Positions 61,680-64,000 of a stretch of 64,000 bases of DNA are shown one piece after another; position 1 is the first letter of the stretch; each line of letters begins with the position of its first letter. Both the position numbers and the translations under genes were made by a program. The notes under the pieces are model-generated. The model saw only the letters and a list, made by a program, of their open reading frames with translations. It was not told where the DNA came from and made no database searches. This stretch comes from CAVSCR01 sp963726575 (GTDB lineage Bacteria; Actinomycetota; Actinomycetes; JAHEKZ01), in contig CAVSCR010000007.1 of assembly GCA_963726575.1 (NCBI GenBank), positions 558,001-622,000 on the forward strand. Direction: 5' to 3'.

Positions 61680-61942
61680 ACCCGACCCACTGCGGACGGC
61701 GACGCAGCTGCGGCGGTCAGGGCGGCGTCTCAGCAGGCAAGACACGGCACAACAGATCTGCGTCCACAGCCTGTTGACCAGGTTGTCGCAGGTCAGAGCG
61801 TCCGACACGGGTCACGACTGTGGATATCCACAGGTCCATGCCCAGGTGATGCACCGCGCCGGGCCCGTCCTCCACAGGCACTCCCCAGCCTGGTCCCCAG
61901 GCGGAGTTGGCCCTGTCGGACCGAACCGGTAGGACAGGGGCC
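61680..61942. promoter_or_regulatory. rplI-dnaB spacer with DnaA-box-like sites
   Basis: 263 bp with no gene. It holds the palindrome CTGTGGATATCCACAG (61818-61833), made of two abutting DnaA-box-like 9-mers (TGTGGATAT and ATATCCACA), plus CGTCCACAG near 61761 and CTCCACAGG near 61870. It is probably the dnaB promoter region, with possible DnaA control. Confidence 0.55.
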
Positions 61943-63328
61943 GTGAGCATCGCCGAGTTCCCCGCTGCCCTCAGCGGGGGGACCGGCCCGGCGATGGGGT
62001 TCGGGCCCAGCCTGGACCGCACCCCGCCGCAAGACCTCGAGGCCGAGATGAGCGTCCTCGGCGGGATGCTGCTGAGCAAGGACGCGATCGCCGACGTCGT
62101 CGAGGAGCTGCGCGGGGACGACTTCTACAAGCCGGCCCACCAGACCGTCTACGACGCGGTCATCGATCTCTACGGTCGCGGCGAGCCGGCCGACCCGGTC
62201 ACGGTCGCCAGCGAGCTGAACAAGCGCGGTGACCTGTCCCGCATCGGTGGTGCCCCCTATCTGCACAGCCTGATGTCCTCGGTGCCGACCGCGGCCAACG
62301 CGGGCTACTACGCGCGGATCGTGCGGGAGCGTGCCGTGCTGCGCCGGCTGGTCGAGGCGGGCACCCGCATCGTGCAGATGAGCTACGCCGAGACCGGCGA
62401 GGTCGACGACATCGTGGACCGCGCACAGGCCGAGGTGTACTCGGTCACCGAGCGACGCAGTAGCGAGGACTACGTCCCACTGTCGGAGATCATGGAGGGC
62501 GCCCTCGACGAGATCGAGGCCATCAGCTCGCGCGGCGGCACCATGGTCGGCGTCCCGACCAGCTTCACCGACCTCGACCGGCTCACCAACGGGCTGCACC
62601 CCGGACAGCTGGTCGTCCTGGCCGCACGACCAGCCATCGGCAAGTCCACGCTCGGACTCGACCTCGCGCGCTCCGCGTCGATCCGCCACGGAATGACCAG
62701 CGTCATCTTCTCCCTCGAGATGGCGCGCAACGAGATCACCATGCGCTTGCTGTCGGCTGAGGCGCGGGTCGCGTTGCACCACATGCGCAGTGGCACCATG
62801 AGTGACGACGACTGGACCCGGCTGGCCCGCAAGATGAGCGAGGTGGCGAGTGCTCCGTTGTTCATCGACGACTCCCCGAACATGTCGATGATGGAGATCC
62901 GCGCCAAGTGTCGACGCTTGAAGCAGCGCAACGACCTCAAGCTCGTGGTCGTCGACTACCTGCAGCTCATGACCAGCGGACGTCGGGTCGAGAGTCGGCA
63001 GCAGGAGGTGGCGGAGTTCTCGCGTTCGCTGAAGCTGCTGGCCAAGGAGCTCGAGGTACCGGTCGTTGCGATCAGTCAGCTGAACCGCGGTCCGGAGCAG
63101 CGCACCGACAAGCGTCCGATGATGTCCGACCTGCGCGAGAGCGGCTCGATCGAGCAGGACGCAGACGTCGTCATCTTGTTGCACCGCGAGGACGCCTACG
63201 AACGCGAGTCGCCGCGCGCAGGCGAGGCCGACCTCATCGTCGCCAAGCACCGCAACGGCCCCACCTCCACCGTCACCGTCGCGTTCCAGGGGCACTACAG
63301 CCGCTTCGTGGACATGGCCAACAGCTGA
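61943..63328 (+). CDS. dnaB: Replicative DNA helicase DnaB
   Basis: Predicted 461-residue hexameric helicase. N-terminal domain: PPQDLEAEMSVLGGMLLSKD. RecA-like motor: Walker A VVLAARPAIGKSTLGLDLA, IFSLEMARNEITMR, Walker B LKLVVVDYLQLM, and ISQLNRGPEQR. No intein interrupts the Walker A or B regions, which are frequent intein sites in actinobacteria. GTG 61943 with upstream GGACAGGGG is preferred over a start 36 bp earlier. Its loader partner DciA is encoded at 12458. Confidence 0.95.
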   Translation: MSIAEFPAALSGGTGPAMGFGPSLDRTPPQDLEAEMSVLGGMLLSKDAIADVVEELRGDDFYKPAHQTVYDAVIDLYGRGEPADPVTVASELNKRGDLSRIGGAPYLHSLMSSVPTAANAGYYARIVRERAVLRRLVEAGTRIVQMSYAETGEVDDIVDRAQAEVYSVTERRSSEDYVPLSEIMEGALDEIEAISSRGGTMVGVPTSFTDLDRLTNGLHPGQLVVLAARPAIGKSTLGLDLARSASIRHGMTSVIFSLEMARNEITMRLLSAEARVALHHMRSGTMSDDDWTRLARKMSEVASAPLFIDDSPNMSMMEIRAKCRRLKQRNDLKLVVVDYLQLMTSGRRVESRQQEVAEFSRSLKLLAKELEVPVVAISQLNRGPEQRTDKRPMMSDLRESGSIEQDADVVILLHREDAYERESPRAGEADLIVAKHRNGPTSTVTVAFQGHYSRFVDMANS

Positions 63329-63335
63329 CCGGACG

Positions 63336-63352
63336 CCGCGGGACTCGCGGCG
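63336..63352. terminator. Bidirectional terminator hairpin between dnaB and helD
   Basis: GCCGCG, GGACT, CGCGGC form a 6-bp GC stem in the 48 bp between convergent stops. No T-run. Confidence 0.5.
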
Positions 63353-63376
63353 GGGTGACCCTTGCCGCTCGCGGTG

Positions 63377-64000
63377 CTAGCCCGCGAAGCGCGGGGCCAG
63401 CTCGGGCGGCAGCGGGCGTGAGTGGACCACGGTCAAGCTGGTGACCGCACGGGTCAGCACGACGTAGAGCCGGTTGAGCCCGCGTGGCTCGGCCATCGCG
63501 ATCGCGGTCGGCTCGACGACCACCACGGAGTCGTACTCCAAGCCCTTGCTCATCGTCGCGGGAACCACGGTCACCCGCTCGCCCACGTCCTCCGCGCCCA
63601 CCAGCTGGTGGGCCAGTCCGGCGTCGTCCAGCCAGCTGCGCACTGTCGCGACGTCGGAGTCCGGGCAGATCACCGCGACCGAGCCGGGACGCTCCACACC
63701 CTCCCGCGCGGCCGCGACGGTTGCGTCGGGGACGTCCATGGTGGCGACGACGTGCAGGTGTCCGGGGTCCTCGCGGATGGACCTCGGCGGCTCCAGCTCG
63801 GCCGCGAGGTGGGGCAGCAGTGCCGCGGCGAAGTCGATGATCGCTGACGGCACACGGAACCCCTGGGCCAGCTCCTCGATGCGCGCCTGCGGCTTGCCCA
63901 GATGGCGCATCGTCTCCTGCCAGCTCGACGTGGCCCATGCGGTTGTCCCCTGCGCCAGGTCCCCGAGCACTGTTGCCGACCCGGTGGAACAGCGACGCCC
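63377..64000 (-). CDS. HelD-like UvrD-family ATPase, partial (5' end outside window)
   Basis: The visible 208 residues are the C-terminus of a superfamily 1 helicase. TVLGDLAQGT (motif III region), IDFAAALLPHL, the motif V-like VPATMSKGLEYDSVVVVEP, and motif VI RLYVVLTRAVTSLTVVH are present. This pattern matches HelD/HelR-type proteins that recycle stalled RNA polymerase in actinobacteria better than UvrD itself, but the N-terminal region needed to decide is not in the window. The frame is open to position 64000. Confidence 0.75.
   Translation of the reverse strand, partial: GRRCSTGSATVLGDLAQGTTAWATSSWQETMRHLGKPQARIEELAQGFRVPSAIIDFAAALLPHLAAELEPPRSIREDPGHLHVVATMDVPDATVAAAREGVERPGSVAVICPDSDVATVRSWLDDAGLAHQLVGAEDVGERVTVVPATMSKGLEYDSVVVVEPTAIAMAEPRGLNRLYVVLTRAVTSLTVVHSRPLPPELAPRFAG

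Overview
This window is a high-GC chromosome segment from an actinobacterium (class Actinomycetes), and it spans the replication origin. It carries the textbook actinobacterial order rplI-rpsR-ssb-rpsF ... ponA-GT87 ... ino1-padR ... pcnA-nudix-DUF6049-murJ-sigM-trxB-trxA-cwlM-parB-parA-rsmG-khpB-yidC-yidD-rnpA-rpmH-dnaA-dnaN-recF-dciA-gyrB-gyrA-DUF3566. Neighbour order fits mycobacteria and streptomycetes equally, and gnd is missing between dnaN and recF. A member of the Kineosporiales or a related order is my guess only. GTG starts and 4-bp ATGA/GTGA gene overlaps are common. I see no rRNA, tRNA, insertion sequence, prophage or CRISPR array.

Layout. (1) 1-7172, minus strand: a galactofuranose (Galf) polymer cluster with a GlfT1-like transferase whose frame is broken, a family 2 glycosyltransferase, UDP-galactopyranose mutase (glf), GlfT2 and two PAPS-type sulfotransferases; the last of these runs off the left edge. 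(2) 7194-17335, minus: DUF3566, gyrA, gyrB, dciA, recF, dnaN and dnaA, with an oriC candidate between dnaN and dnaA. (3) 17918-23466, plus: rpmH, rnpA, yidD, yidC, khpB, rsmG, parA, parB and a small membrane ORF. Two perfect parS sites lie in the 5' ends of rsmG and parA. (4) 23385-34956, minus: cwlM, trxA, trxB (with a SigR-type promoter), an anti-sigma factor and SigM, a pseudokinase sensor, a frame-broken NlpC/P60 hydrolase, a small membrane protein, murJ, DUF6049 and a Nudix hydrolase; pcnA follows on the plus strand. (5) 36601-49861: an accessory carbohydrate locus with a class I aldolase-like DUF2090 protein, a DeoR regulator, a GH4 glycosidase, a large unknown lipoprotein, an amidohydrolase, a SIS isomerase, a complete CUT1 ABC importer and two PfkB sugar kinases. 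(6) 50077-55839: ino1-padR on the minus strand, then DUF5318, ponA and a GT87 on the plus strand. (7) 55770-59871, minus: a frame-broken tandem GNAT, an alanine-racemase-like protein, a FemABX protein and exonuclease III. (8) 60028-63328, plus: rpsF, ssb, rpsR, rplI and dnaB, ending against a partial HelD-type helicase.

Most of the window is core machinery: replication initiation (DnaA, DnaN, DciA, DnaB, gyrase), origin segregation (ParABS), membrane insertion (YidC) and envelope assembly (MurJ, CwlM, PonA, FemX, Galf transferases). The less expected signals are these. Three genes have broken frames (glfT1-like, NlpC/P60 and GNAT), and a fourth break may truncate the DnaA N-terminus at a 10-bp unit within a 12-bp repeat array; all four breaks have the same length modulo 3. 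Short 9/12-bp tandem arrays sit in several origin-region spacers. A palindrome of two DnaA-box-like 9-mers lies ahead of dnaB. The sugar locus has a candidate operator shared by its two divergent promoters.
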